Source of the DNA: DT-110 sp030148525
GTDB lineage: Bacteria; Bacteroidota; Bacteroidia; Chitinophagales; Saprospiraceae
Assembly: GCA_965227445.1 (NCBI GenBank)
Contig: OZ245751.1
Location: 5,580,001 to 5,644,000, forward strand
Reading direction: 5' to 3'
DNA length: 64,000 nt
Below the pieces are notes generated by a model. The model had not been told where the DNA came from. It did no database searches and was given only the letters and a program-made list of their open reading frames with translations. Positions within the stretch are counted from its first letter, which is position 1. Every line of letters begins with the position of its first letter. This document shows, one piece after another, positions 16,866 to 25,404 of this stretch. The position numbers and the translations under genes are program-made.

Positions 16866-17525
16866 CTACACATTTAGATAGGACATCAGCGAGTCGAATC
16901 GCTCTTTCAGGGAATCGACGTATTCCGATTCTGTAAAGGAGGCATTAACTACGTATTCGAAGCGCTCGAAAGTGGCCACGATCCTGCCGATTTCCAAGAG
17001 GTTGATCTTCAGGGTAACCGTGATGCGAGCCGATTCGGGGTGTCCGGTAATAAATACATTGAGGATGGTAGCTTGTTCGGATTCGACGAGGCGGGCGATT
17101 TCCGCCAGACTGTAATCGCGGCGTGGTACTTCCAGGATCAGAATGCTGCCCGGTTCGGTAAAACTGCCGGTTTGGGCGAAGTACTGCAACAGATCTTCCA
17201 TGCTGACTACACCCTGATAGTTTTGATCGTGATCGACAACCGGGATAACGGTCAGTCGCAACTCTGCCATCAGCCTCATCAATTCGTAAATATGATCGCT
17301 GATCATGGCGTAAGGCCGAATAAGGGACAAGCTGTAGGAACCAATAGCTTCGTGTACATCGTAATTGAGCACATCGTCTTCAGAGATTAACCCCAGTAGC
17401 TGTTGGTTGTTGACAATGGGCAAATGACGAATGTAGAACTCGCTCATCATTTCGAGAGCAGTTTCACCCCGGTCTGATGTCTGCAGCGGGATAATGTCGG
17501 TGGAGATTAGTGATTCGGCAATCAT
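16866..17525 (-). CDS. CBS-domain protein
   Basis: A 219-residue cytosolic protein with a CBS pair at about residues 1-120 (the first motif is FYIRHLPIVNNQQLLGLISEDD and the second LTVIPVVDHDQNYQGVVSMEDLL). A C-terminal ACT-like segment follows (LEVPRRDYSLAEIARLVESE). CBS pairs bind adenosyl ligands and usually regulate an attached or partner protein; no partner domain is present here. It is transcribed toward the barrel gene and nadK, an order often seen in this phylum. Confidence 0.85.
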   Translation of the reverse strand: MIAESLISTDIIPLQTSDRGETALEMMSEFYIRHLPIVNNQQLLGLISEDDVLNYDVHEAIGSYSLSLIRPYAMISDHIYELMRLMAELRLTVIPVVDHDQNYQGVVSMEDLLQYFAQTGSFTEPGSILILEVPRRDYSLAEIARLVESEQATILNVFITGHPESARITVTLKINLLEIGRIVATFERFEYVVNASFTESEYVDSLKERFDSLMSYLNV

Positions 17526-17713
17526 GCGTGCTTCGTTATTCCTGCGTATCTGTAGCTGATCGTTCGTAATATAATAGTTGTCAGCAGTTATTCAGGGAAC
17601 AGCATGATCCAAAAAGTGTTGATTACCACTTTGTTAAAGTAGGTCGTCCGATGTACAAATGTAGACCTAAGCGGATGTTTTTGCCGGAGCGTTATCACGC
17701 ACCGAGCACTCCA

Positions 17714-18580
17714 CTAATCCAACAGCTTCCTTTTTTGTACGACAAATTCCTCTTCGGTCAGCAGTCCTTTTTTACGCAATTCACTGAGTTTGTTCAATTG
17801 CTCCAACAATTCGCTGGAGCCGGGGCTGATATCTTCGTCGGTTTGTTTTTTTTCGGTTGGATCAGGCACTTCGTCTATTGCAGGCAGATCGAGTTGTTGT
17901 TCCACTTTTTCAGCCGGCAGTCGAAATTTATTTTGTTCGAATGCTTCAAAATCGTCCTGAATACGCAAATATGCAAGAGCGTCGTGCTCTTTAATACGCT
18001 TAAAATCATCAAAGCCTAAGCGCACTGCCTGATCAAGATGCTGAAAGGCTTTTTCGGCTTTTTCATTCAGCGAGTAGGCACAGGCCAGGTTGAAGTGTAC
18101 CGCTACATCGCGGGGGCTGATCTCCAGCGCTTTTTGAAAATCCTGGATAGCTCCGTCGTAATCGTACTCCTTATATTTTTCGATGCCGCTTTTCTTGTAG
18201 GGATTCGAGCGAGGTCTGGTGGGTGGAGGTTTTGGGGGTTGTACTGGCTTGGCCGGACGCCGGGAGCGCTCCCGGTATTCTCCGCGATGATCGCGTCCTG
18301 AGCGGCGTTGTTGACGCCGGGGTGGCCCCTGGGTGTTGCGGTTACTGCGGCGTTCGCGCGGCACCGCTTCGAAGTGTTTCGAGTTGTATTTTATATCAAA
18401 TGCATCTTTATCCATGGAAAAGAAAACGATGGCATCGATCAATCCCAGGATAAAGGAAATACCGGAAACAGCCAGAATGGCGTAAAGAATACCCAATCCT
18501 ACCTGACCCAGGTAGAAGCGGTGCACACCTATCCAGCCAAAAAACAGTCCGAGAATTCCGGCAACGTTCTTGTCTCTCAT
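17714..18580 (-). CDS. TM2 domain protein with TPR and C-terminal SHOCT motif
   Basis: The 288-residue product, started at ATG 18580 (MRDKNVAGILGLFFGW), has a two-helix TM2 domain (GVHRFYLGQVGLGILYAIL, then GISFILGLIDAIVFF). A basic, proline-rich linker (residues 75-130) follows, then a TPR region (YDYDGAIQDFQKALEISPRD) and a C-terminal SHOCT motif (LSELRKKGLLTEEEF). An upstream in-frame ATG at 18628 would add 16 Thr-rich residues. The architecture suggests a membrane-anchored scaffold. The function is unknown. Confidence 0.8.
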   Translation of the reverse strand: MRDKNVAGILGLFFGWIGVHRFYLGQVGLGILYAILAVSGISFILGLIDAIVFFSMDKDAFDIKYNSKHFEAVPRERRSNRNTQGPPRRQQRRSGRDHRGEYRERSRRPAKPVQPPKPPPTRPRSNPYKKSGIEKYKEYDYDGAIQDFQKALEISPRDVAVHFNLACAYSLNEKAEKAFQHLDQAVRLGFDDFKRIKEHDALAYLRIQDDFEAFEQNKFRLPAEKVEQQLDLPAIDEVPDPTEKKQTDEDISPGSSELLEQLNKLSELRKKGLLTEEEFVVQKRKLLD

Positions 18581-18826
18581 TCCTATGCGTTCAGTCGTAG
18601 TAGTGCTTGTCAAAGGCTTGTTCGTCAATTTAGTAAAACCACAGCAATCCGAAACCGCTTTAGCAGGTCGAAATACCGATTATCGTCGATAAAATGACGA
18701 ATAGATATCTAAAGATCGAATTCGTTGGATAGAACGACCCGACAATCAGACGAATGTAATTTTCAGAAACCATCGCAAAAGATCACTCGAACTGTAAACC
18801 CATCGATAGCAATTTGCGGGTGGCTT

Positions 18827-20089
18827 TTAGCACTTTGGACAATACAGTTTACAAGTCAGTACGGTAAAATCATCGGGAAGGTTGGCTTTACCCCGAAAAT
18901 CATCGATAAAGTGCAGGAGTTGTTTATTGAAATCAGCAGCGGGCAGTCGCCAGTTATCTTCCACGAAGCGGTGCAGTGATTCCTCGTTCAGCATGGTTCC
19001 CGATTCGTCGCGTACATCGGTGAGGCCATCTGTATAAGAAAGTACGATGGCTTCCTCCTCGATCTCTTCGATTCCGATCTTGAGTTTTGGTAATTCCTCG
19101 TAGCTCCCCAGCATGATAGTTCCGTCTCGCAATTCGGTAGTACGGTTACGGGTAACTAATATAGGTGGATTGTGGCCCGCGTTGATATATTTCAGTCGGC
19201 GTGCAGGAATATCGTACTCCCCTACGAAGAAAGTAATGAAGCGATCGCCACCGGTGATCATATTCACACTGCGGTTGAGATCGTGTACAAACTCTTCCAG
19301 TTGGGCTTCCCGGTTGATCAGCGTGTGAAAGTTGGCCTGAAAATTAGCCATAAGCATAGCAGCTGCCAGTCCCTTACCGGTGAAATCCCCTATACAAAAG
19401 ACGATCTTGTTCTTGTCGGTGCGTTCAATGAAGTCAAAATAATCACCCCCTACACTCATGTGCGGTTTGTAGATACAATCGAATTGGTATTCGCGGGTGT
19501 TGGGCAGTTTTTTGGGAATCAGCATTTGCTGAACCTCTGCCGCCAGTTCCATTTCCTGTTTTAAACGTTCCTGCTCCAGCTGACGCTTGAACAAACGCTT
19601 ATTCTCAATAGCTACGGCGACTACATTGGTAATCGTAGTGATAAACTGGACTTTATTATACATGTCCTCGTCCTCGCTAAACCCACCAATAAAAACGTAG
19701 GAAATTGGCACATCTTTGTGCCGTACGGGAATCACCAGATCGAAATGCTGAAGTAGTGGGTGGCCCGGTTCGTCCAGATTACTCAATTTGGTATATTGGG
19801 GAAGCAGTTCGGAAACATCCATCTCCAAAATATTCCTGTTTATATTGATGGAGGTAGCGCATTCCCAGGATTCCTCCTCACTACGGACAAACAGGGCCAT
19901 TTTTTGTATACCGATCTCCCAACTTAGAAAAGACCGGTACATCTCGTACAGACCGGTTGCAGAGACATTATTGTTAATGGCCTGGGTAATATTGAGCAGG
20001 CGGTTGATCTGGAGTTGTTTAAGGTGGAGTTCGCGTTCCAGTTCTTCCGCCGTATACATGCGATTTCTAGTTTCCGAGAAGCCGGACAT
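18827..20089 (-). CDS. GAF-PP2C (RsbU/SpoIIE-type) serine phosphatase
   Basis: A 420-residue cytosolic protein. An N-terminal coiled-coil leads into a GAF-like sensor region (about residues 40-175) and a short linker helix (QEMELAAEVQQMLIP). A SpoIIE-type PP2C domain follows with VGGDYFDFI, IGDFTGKGLAAAMLMA and VLSYTDGLTDVRDESG, whose aspartates bind the metal pair. Such phosphatases usually act on anti-anti-sigma factors in partner switching, but no kinase or antagonist gene lies nearby, so its target is unknown. It is divergent from the glycosyltransferase gene at 20131, with 41 bp between starts. Confidence 0.9.
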   Translation of the reverse strand: MSGFSETRNRMYTAEELERELHLKQLQINRLLNITQAINNNVSATGLYEMYRSFLSWEIGIQKMALFVRSEEESWECATSININRNILEMDVSELLPQYTKLSNLDEPGHPLLQHFDLVIPVRHKDVPISYVFIGGFSEDEDMYNKVQFITTITNVVAVAIENKRLFKRQLEQERLKQEMELAAEVQQMLIPKKLPNTREYQFDCIYKPHMSVGGDYFDFIERTDKNKIVFCIGDFTGKGLAAAMLMANFQANFHTLINREAQLEEFVHDLNRSVNMITGGDRFITFFVGEYDIPARRLKYINAGHNPPILVTRNRTTELRDGTIMLGSYEELPKLKIGIEEIEEEAIVLSYTDGLTDVRDESGTMLNEESLHRFVEDNWRLPAADFNKQLLHFIDDFRGKANLPDDFTVLTCKLYCPKC

Positions 20090-20130
20090 TGGTTGTTTGT
20101 TTACGGCATTTTTCTAAAGATAGCAAAAAG

Positions 20131-21249
20131 ATGAAGATTTGCGTGTTGGAGCCTTTTTTTGGCGGAAGCCATAAAAAATGGATGGAACAATGGGCACAAC
20201 GTAGTCGCCACGATATGCAGTGGCTCACCCTTCCAGGCCGGCACTGGAAATGGCGAATGTACGGTGGAGCTGTGAGTCTGGCCCGGCAATACCGGACGCT
20301 ACCGAAGCAACCCGACCTGCTGATAGCCTCTGATATGCTGGATCTGGCGACCTTTTTAGGACTGATTGGTCCTTGCAACCGGCCACCGGTAGCCGTGTAT
20401 TTTCACGAAAACCAACTGGTGTATCCCTGGTCTGAAACCGACCCCGATACCCGGACCGAACGGGCCAATCAGTACGCTTTTATCAACTTCACCAGTGCAC
20501 TGGCAGCCGATGCACTGGCCTTTAATTCCGAATATCACCGGCACAGTTTCCTGGAAGCTATGCCTTCTTTTTTGCGGCAATTTCCCGATCACCGGGAAGT
20601 GGATCTGGTGCCTGGTCTGCTCGAAAAAAGTGAGGTTCTTTCCCTGGGTCTCGACCTGAGTTTCAGTACTGATCCACGTAATGAAACAACTCAGGGACCA
20701 CCACTAATCGTTTGGAACCACCGCTGGGAATACGATAAGCAACCCGATGTCTTTTTTAAATGGATGTATAAACTGAAGCAGGAGGGCCTCAATTTTCGGT
20801 TGGTTTTGCTGGGGGAAGCCTTTGGTCGCCAGCCCGCCATCTTTAAGGAAGCAAAGACAAAGCTGGCTGATCAAATCCTTTTTTCCGGATTTACGGACGA
20901 CCGAATTACCTATCTCGATTGGCTTAACCGTGCCGATATACTACCGGTCACCAGTATTCAGGACTTTTTTGGTGGAAGTGTAGTAGAGGCTCTGAACGCG
21001 GGGTGTTTACCCGTTTTACCGAAGCGGCTGGCCTACCCGGAGCATCTGCCTCCCCACTTGCACGACACCTTTTTATACAATACTCCTGAGGAAGGTTATC
21101 AATTACTAAGGCGTATGGTCCGGGATCCAAAAGCTTATCGCGGGGATATTCCTTTGATCCGCAAATGGGTGAAGCGATACGATTGGCACCAGATGGCACC
21201 CATCTACGACGATTGGGCCATGAACCTCGCAGAGAAGCATTTGGCCTAA
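20131..21249 (+). CDS. DUF3524 glycosyltransferase, tRNA-queuosine alpha-mannosyltransferase homologue
   Basis: A 372-residue GT-B glycosyltransferase beginning MKICVLEPFFGGSHKKWMEQW. The family signatures are GGSHKKW, FHENQLVYPW (near residues 90-100) and NFTSALAADALAFNSEYHR, typical of the DUF3524/GTDC1 group. Its animal member is now known as QTMAN, which mannosylates queuosine in tRNA-Asp. The C-terminal nucleotide-sugar half reads IVWNHRWEYDKQPDVFF and DFFGGSVVEALNAG. The start at 20131 is chosen because homology begins there. That the bacterial protein modifies queuosine is inferred. It leads a + strand trio. Confidence 0.85.
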   Translation: MKICVLEPFFGGSHKKWMEQWAQRSRHDMQWLTLPGRHWKWRMYGGAVSLARQYRTLPKQPDLLIASDMLDLATFLGLIGPCNRPPVAVYFHENQLVYPWSETDPDTRTERANQYAFINFTSALAADALAFNSEYHRHSFLEAMPSFLRQFPDHREVDLVPGLLEKSEVLSLGLDLSFSTDPRNETTQGPPLIVWNHRWEYDKQPDVFFKWMYKLKQEGLNFRLVLLGEAFGRQPAIFKEAKTKLADQILFSGFTDDRITYLDWLNRADILPVTSIQDFFGGSVVEALNAGCLPVLPKRLAYPEHLPPHLHDTFLYNTPEEGYQLLRRMVRDPKAYRGDIPLIRKWVKRYDWHQMAPIYDDWAMNLAEKHLA

Positions 21250-21289
21250 CCGTTGGTAAGGTGTATTTTGTATCCCTAAATCGCGTCAA

Positions 21290-22105
21290 ATGCCCGAGTT
21301 ATCAGTCCAGGGACGATCACTCTATTGGAGAGAACAAGGAGAAGGACCAGCAGTCGTATTGGTCCACGGTTTTTGTGAGGATAGCCGAATGTACGATTCC
21401 TTCCTTCGTTTTTTGGCGGATGCCGGCTACCGGGTATTAGCTCCCGATCTGCCTGGATTCGGACGATCCGAAACGCAGCCAGGGGCCACCATGACCGATT
21501 ACGCGGAAGTGTTGGAACATCTGATCCGGGATCAGGATCTGGAACGCCCGGTGATCATCGGTCATTCCATGGGTGGCTACGCCGCCCTGGAAGTAGCCCA
21601 TCGCCAAGAGGTTGCCCTATCGGGCCTGGGTTTATTTCATTCGCATGCGTACCCTGATAATCCGGAGACGAAAAAGCTGCGCGCCAAGAGTGCCACTTTT
21701 ATAAGCAAGCACGGCTTAGACCTGTACTTGCGAGATTTCTTTCCACGGCTGTTTACCGAATCTTACGTTGCGGAAAGGCCCTATGTATTGGAGCAGTTAA
21801 AAAACCGGGCCCGGCAGTACGATCCGGAAGGAGTAATAACGGCTCAGCACGCTATGGCCGGTCGTAAAGACCATCGGGAATTGTTACGGCAAACGAATCT
21901 GCCCGTGCTTTTTTTGTTGGGGCTGGAAGATAACCTGCAACCAAGAGAAGCGTGGCTGGCACAAACTCACCTGCCTCAGACAGCTTCTATTCATTTACTG
22001 CCCGGCATTGCCCATATGGGTGCCTTTGAGGCGCCCGATAAGTGTGTGCGCATCGTACGCGAATACCTCGATTATTGCCGCACCTTTACGCCCCTGGATG
22101 TATGA
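21290..22105 (+). CDS. Alpha/beta-fold hydrolase
   Basis: This 271-residue protein has the oxyanion segment VLVHGFCEDSRMYD and the nucleophile elbow GHSMGG, with the catalytic serine at residue 93. A probable acid lies in LLGLEDNLQPREA and the histidine in LLPGIAHMGAFEAP. It has no signal peptide. Its closest kin are small-molecule esterases or proline-iminopeptidase-like hydrolases, and the substrate cannot be read from sequence. Its stop codon overlaps the start of the next gene (ATGA). Confidence 0.88.
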   Translation: MPELSVQGRSLYWREQGEGPAVVLVHGFCEDSRMYDSFLRFLADAGYRVLAPDLPGFGRSETQPGATMTDYAEVLEHLIRDQDLERPVIIGHSMGGYAALEVAHRQEVALSGLGLFHSHAYPDNPETKKLRAKSATFISKHGLDLYLRDFFPRLFTESYVAERPYVLEQLKNRARQYDPEGVITAQHAMAGRKDHRELLRQTNLPVLFLLGLEDNLQPREAWLAQTHLPQTASIHLLPGIAHMGAFEAPDKCVRIVREYLDYCRTFTPLDV

Positions 22106-22785
22106 TGGTGGCACTACAATTCATTCTGGCCGTCCTGCCGGGCTTGCTCATTATCTGGTTCATCTACCGGGAGGACCTCTACGAGCGCGAGAGTTGGTTG
22201 CCGCTGGTGATCTGCTTCGTACTGGGAATGGTAGTAACGTACCCGGTAATCAAAATGCAGGAGCTCTTTTATACCCTGGGCTGGAAGGATACGGGGGACC
22301 TGGGATCCACCCTGATAAGTGCATTTATCCTGGTGGCCTGTACCGAGGAACTGGTTAAATACCTGGCTTTGATAGCCTATCCTTACCGTAGCCGCTTTTT
22401 TAATGAGCCTATCGACGGCATTGTCTACGCTATTTTTATCGGTATGGGATTCGCTACCTTAGAGAATGTACTCTACGCCTATCGCTACGATATTTCAACA
22501 ACCATAGTACGGGCACTCACGGCTGTGCCTGCCCACGCTACTTTCGCAGCTATCATGGGCTACTATATTGGACGGGCCAAGTTCGACCACCCGCGCCGGC
22601 GCCTTTTTCTGGTGCGCGGATTTACCATGGCCGTTATTTTGCATGGTCTGTATGACTTTTTCGTACTGCAGGAGATAGACGAAAGTCTGATGATTCTTTC
22701 TATGGTCATCCTTACCGCTTCTATTCTCTACGCGCTGGAATTGATCCGTGAATTGCAGGATCAATCGCCCTTTCGGGAAAAATGA
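22102..22785 (+). CDS. PrsW-like intramembrane metalloprotease
   Basis: A 227-residue membrane protein with about seven helices, started at ATG 22102 so that it overlaps the hydrolase stop by 4 bp. Conserved PrsW-type motifs are TEELVKYLAL near residue 77, FNEPIDGIVYAIFIGMGFAT, HATFAAIMGYYIG and ILHGLYDFF. The glutamates and histidines in the membrane are expected zinc ligands. PrsW in Bacillus performs site-1 cleavage of an anti-sigma factor. No anti-sigma gene is nearby, so the target is open. A family-2 repeat begins 2 bp after the stop. Confidence 0.88.
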   Translation: MMVALQFILAVLPGLLIIWFIYREDLYERESWLPLVICFVLGMVVTYPVIKMQELFYTLGWKDTGDLGSTLISAFILVACTEELVKYLALIAYPYRSRFFNEPIDGIVYAIFIGMGFATLENVLYAYRYDISTTIVRALTAVPAHATFAAIMGYYIGRAKFDHPRRRLFLVRGFTMAVILHGLYDFFVLQEIDESLMILSMVILTASILYALELIRELQDQSPFREK

Positions 22786-22787
22786 GT

Positions 22788-22974
22788 TAGCGTTGGCTTG
22801 AAGGTGACCAGATCGATAAACAGCTGAATGTTACAACCCAACGCTGTACCAGGTAGAGTGTATAAAGTAACGGGACTTGCTCAAATCCAAATACCCTATA
22901 CCTACTACCCTGTACCGGGAGGTTGGGCATTAAAGATCTTGCCTGTACAAAATAGTCTGTAGCCAACCTCCCGA
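22788..22974 (+). repeat. Three-hairpin repeat (family 2), full copy 2
   Basis: It fills exactly the gap between the convergent stop codons of the PrsW gene (22785) and the MazG-like gene (22979). The left hairpin is AGCGTTGG (22789-22796) with CCAACGCT (22838-22845). The right hairpin is CGGGAGGTTGG with CCAACCTCCCG (about 22917-22973). The core CCAAATACCCTATACCTACTA matches copies 1 and 3 apart from a few bases. It may act as a bidirectional terminator. Confidence 0.85.
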
Positions 22975-22978
22975 TAAG

Positions 22979-23317
22979 TCAGCGGAGCTTGGGATTATTG
23001 GCGTGACGATCGGCGTCCCGTTTGGTTTTTTTGTCCAGATTTTTCTGCAGGGCTTCGGTCAGATCGACACCGGTCTGGTTGGCGAGGCAGATCAAAACGA
23101 AGAGTACGTCGGCCATTTCATCGGACAGTTTTTCGCGGGCACCCTCGGCATCCTCGGGTCGCTTAAATGACTGTTCCCCGTACAAGCGGGTGAGTAGTCT
23201 CGAAACTTCACCCACTTCCTCCACGAGGATGCCCAGGTTAGTCAGCTCCGAATAGTACCGTACCCCGATGGTGTTAATCCAGTGATCGACGGTTTCCTGC
23301 GCTTGTTTAAGCTCCAT
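22979..23317 (-). CDS. MazG-like nucleotide pyrophosphohydrolase
   Basis: A 112-residue all-alpha NTP pyrophosphohydrolase with the metal-binding LVEEVGEVSRLLTRLYGE helix near residues 31-48 and DEMADVLFVLICLANQTGVDL near 67-87 (EExxE...ExxD pattern). It hydrolyses nucleoside triphosphates to monophosphates and is usually a house-cleaning enzyme. Its start directly follows the stop codon of dtd (TAAATG), so the SRAP, dtd and MazG-like genes form one unit. Confidence 0.88.
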   Translation of the reverse strand: MELKQAQETVDHWINTIGVRYYSELTNLGILVEEVGEVSRLLTRLYGEQSFKRPEDAEGAREKLSDEMADVLFVLICLANQTGVDLTEALQKNLDKKTKRDADRHANNPKLR

Positions 23318-23770
23318 TTATTCCCGGTTTTTAGTGTCGATGATAATAGTGACAGGACCATCATTAACCAATGATACCTGCATCATGGCACCGAAGGAAC
23401 CGGTGGCGACCTTGCGGGTAGCCACCACTTCGAGGTATTTCACAAATTTCTCGTACAGGGGTTCGGCCGTTTCGGGACGAGCTGCCTGGATAAAGGAGGG
23501 GCGATTTCCCTTTTTGGTGCTGCTGTGCAAGGTAAATTGGCTGACCACCAATAAGTCACCATCTATATCCTGAACCGAATAATTCATTTGTCCTTCCTCA
23601 TCATCGAAGATCCGCAGTTTGCTGATCTTGCGGGTAAGCCATTCAATATCTTCCTGGTCGTCGGCATCTTCAATACCCAGCAGGATCAGGAGGCCTTTGT
23701 CGATCGCACCGACGGTTTCTCCTTCGACTACTACTGAGGCACTGGCTACACGTTGGATTACTGCTCGCAT
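23318..23770 (-). CDS. dtd: D-aminoacyl-tRNA deacylase
   Basis: A 150-residue DTD that removes D-amino acids (and glycine) mischarged onto tRNA. The family motifs are MRAVIQRV at the start, SQFTLHSSTKKGNRPSF (SQFTL) and NDGPVTIIIDT, the counterpart of the GP-cisPro motif. I use ATG 23770, because the 30 codons upstream in frame are unrelated to the family. The length is normal. It lies 22 bp after the SRAP stop. Confidence 0.96.
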   Translation of the reverse strand: MRAVIQRVASASVVVEGETVGAIDKGLLILLGIEDADDQEDIEWLTRKISKLRIFDDEEGQMNYSVQDIDGDLLVVSQFTLHSSTKKGNRPSFIQAARPETAEPLYEKFVKYLEVVATRKVATGSFGAMMQVSLVNDGPVTIIIDTKNRE

Positions 23771-23792
23771 ACTGTATATTAAGGTGTATTGA

Positions 23793-24476
23793 TTACTGGT
23801 TAAATAAATCGCCCTGTTCGCCCAGCGGTTCGTGTAATTCGGGACCATTGTTTCGCACATTGTTCACTTTGGTAGAAACGGCATACATCTCCAGGCTGCC
23901 ATTGGGGGCAGGTTGCAATAATTCAAGTGCTTCATCGAGTTCGGGCGTTTCCAGCCAGATACGTTGCTGATCCAGGTCGGTGAAAATGACCGGCATGCGG
24001 TCGTGCACCGGAGCCATCTCCTCATTGGGCGAAGTAGTAATGATAGTATAGGTGTGCAGGGGTTCCTCTTCTCCCTTCCAGGTTTCCCAAATACCCGCCA
24101 TGACCAGTAGTTCTCCGTTAGTCCGAAAGATCCGAAACGGTTGTTTTTTACCATCGGTTCGTTTCCACTCGTAAAAACTATCAGCTAGTACCCAACACCT
24201 TCGTTTTCGCACAGCATTGCGGAAGGAGGGCTTGTCGGCAATGGTTTCGCTGCGGGCGTTGATAAGCCGACTGCCTATTTTCCGGTCTTTTGCCCAAAAG
24301 GGCACCAACCCCCAGGTGAATTGCCGGAGTGTACCGGGGCTATCGTCGGTGATCACGTATCCACGTTGGGTGGGTGCCACGTTAAAATTGATCTCCAGGT
24401 TTTGGCCGGTCTCCACCGAACCGAATTGCTCCCGTAGTTTTTCCTTGGAGGTGGAAAATGAGTATCGTCCACACAT
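23793..24476 (-). CDS. SRAP (YedK/HMCES) abasic-site DNA-protein crosslink protein
   Basis: A 227-residue protein that forms a thiazolidine crosslink through Cys2 to abasic sites in single-stranded DNA. It begins MCGRYSF, so Cys2 is free after Met removal. The other active-site residues are visible in LINARSET, DSFYEWKR and PVHDRMPVIF. The start is fixed at ATG 24476, because a longer frame would bury the cysteine. It heads the - strand unit with dtd and the MazG-like gene, just left of the probable origin. Confidence 0.95.
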   Translation of the reverse strand: MCGRYSFSTSKEKLREQFGSVETGQNLEINFNVAPTQRGYVITDDSPGTLRQFTWGLVPFWAKDRKIGSRLINARSETIADKPSFRNAVRKRRCWVLADSFYEWKRTDGKKQPFRIFRTNGELLVMAGIWETWKGEEEPLHTYTIITTSPNEEMAPVHDRMPVIFTDLDQQRIWLETPELDEALELLQPAPNGSLEMYAVSTKVNNVRNNGPELHEPLGEQGDLFNQ

Positions 24477-24530
24477 TATATATAGGTTGCTTTCGCAAAA
24501 AGATACCGAAACCGATAGGTTCTGCCCAAT

Positions 24531-24633
24531 TATACCGCTTCTGAAAAGGTTTGGGCTTTGCCAAACCATTTCACGCGAGTATATACTCGACTCGAAGTGG
24601 TTTGGAGTCCCAAACCACTTCGTTGTCGGTATA
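24531..24633 (+). repeat. Cloverleaf repeat (family 1), full copy C
   Basis: A 103-bp copy running TATACCG to CGGTATA. The arms are GAAAAGGTTTGG / CCAAACCATTTC (one mismatch), the palindrome GAGTATATACTC and the 13-bp arm CGAAGTGGTTTGG / CCAAACCACTTCG. It is 54 bp upstream of the SRAP start. Confidence 0.9.
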
Positions 24634-24752
24634 GTACCTGGTAAAGATGGAAGGTATCCAATTTGTTTATACGCTCTTGGTTGCTTTTTGCCGAAAGGCG
24701 ATTCTAAACAACAACCAACAAATGTTCACAGCATCCTAAAAACAAAAAGATA

Positions 24753-25380
24753 GATTAGGCAACAGATTGGATGAAGCACACCAGGTAAGGTTACAAACAG
24801 TAGTAAAAATAAGGTATATATAAAACTGATAAACAACACTTTGGGAACACCAGTTATCCACACCGATTTGGGGATAGAGCGTAGAGAACCGGTGCCGTTT
24901 TCCACCGCTTTCCCCAATGCATTGATGAAGGGCTTAGTTATCCCCAAAATCGAAATCACTTTCCCCGTTTTCCACCATCGCTTTCTACATAAAATCGTGG
25001 TTTTTCCGGAAGCGTCCCCGAAAAAGATGTTCTGTGGAGGACTTCTCCACCGTATGTGAACAAGTATTCGGACAACCGCATTGTCAAGCCTTTAGTGGTG
25101 TGAATAATCTGTTAATGGGATGAGTTCTATTCTTAACAATGACTTAACCTAAAGTTCGCATCCTTTTTTGCCCACATATCCACACGACTAATGATGATGG
25201 GGAAGTTTTAAAAATTTTTATAATATATTATTAATAGGGGTAAGGAAAATCCGGCAGAGAGAGGAAAACAAAACAATTTGCAAATCTCATTTTGTCACGG
25301 GAGGGTAAGTTGTTTCACGGAAAGGTAAATATCGGGCATGAATGGTCCTTTAGCTTTACTTTTGCTGGTCTCAAACTGTT
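24753..25380. other. Putative chromosomal replication origin (oriC)
   Basis: A 628-bp geneless stretch with clustered DnaA-box-like 9-mers: TTATCCACA (24854-24862, perfect), TTTTCCACC (24898 and 24968), TTATCCCCA (24938), TTATTCACA (25099-25107, - strand), TTGTTCACA (25055, - strand) and ATATCCACA (25176). A 32-bp run of almost pure A/T at 25206-25237 follows, as expected of an unwinding element. Another perfect TTATCCACA is at 25985 in ctaA, and two TTTTCCACA lie at 26494 and 26506 after it. No dnaA gene is adjacent, which is common in this phylum. The left part (24634-24752) shows only one short 14-mer motif. Confidence 0.7.
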
Positions 25381-25404
25381 TTGATCGAAAAAGAACGGGA
25401 CGCT

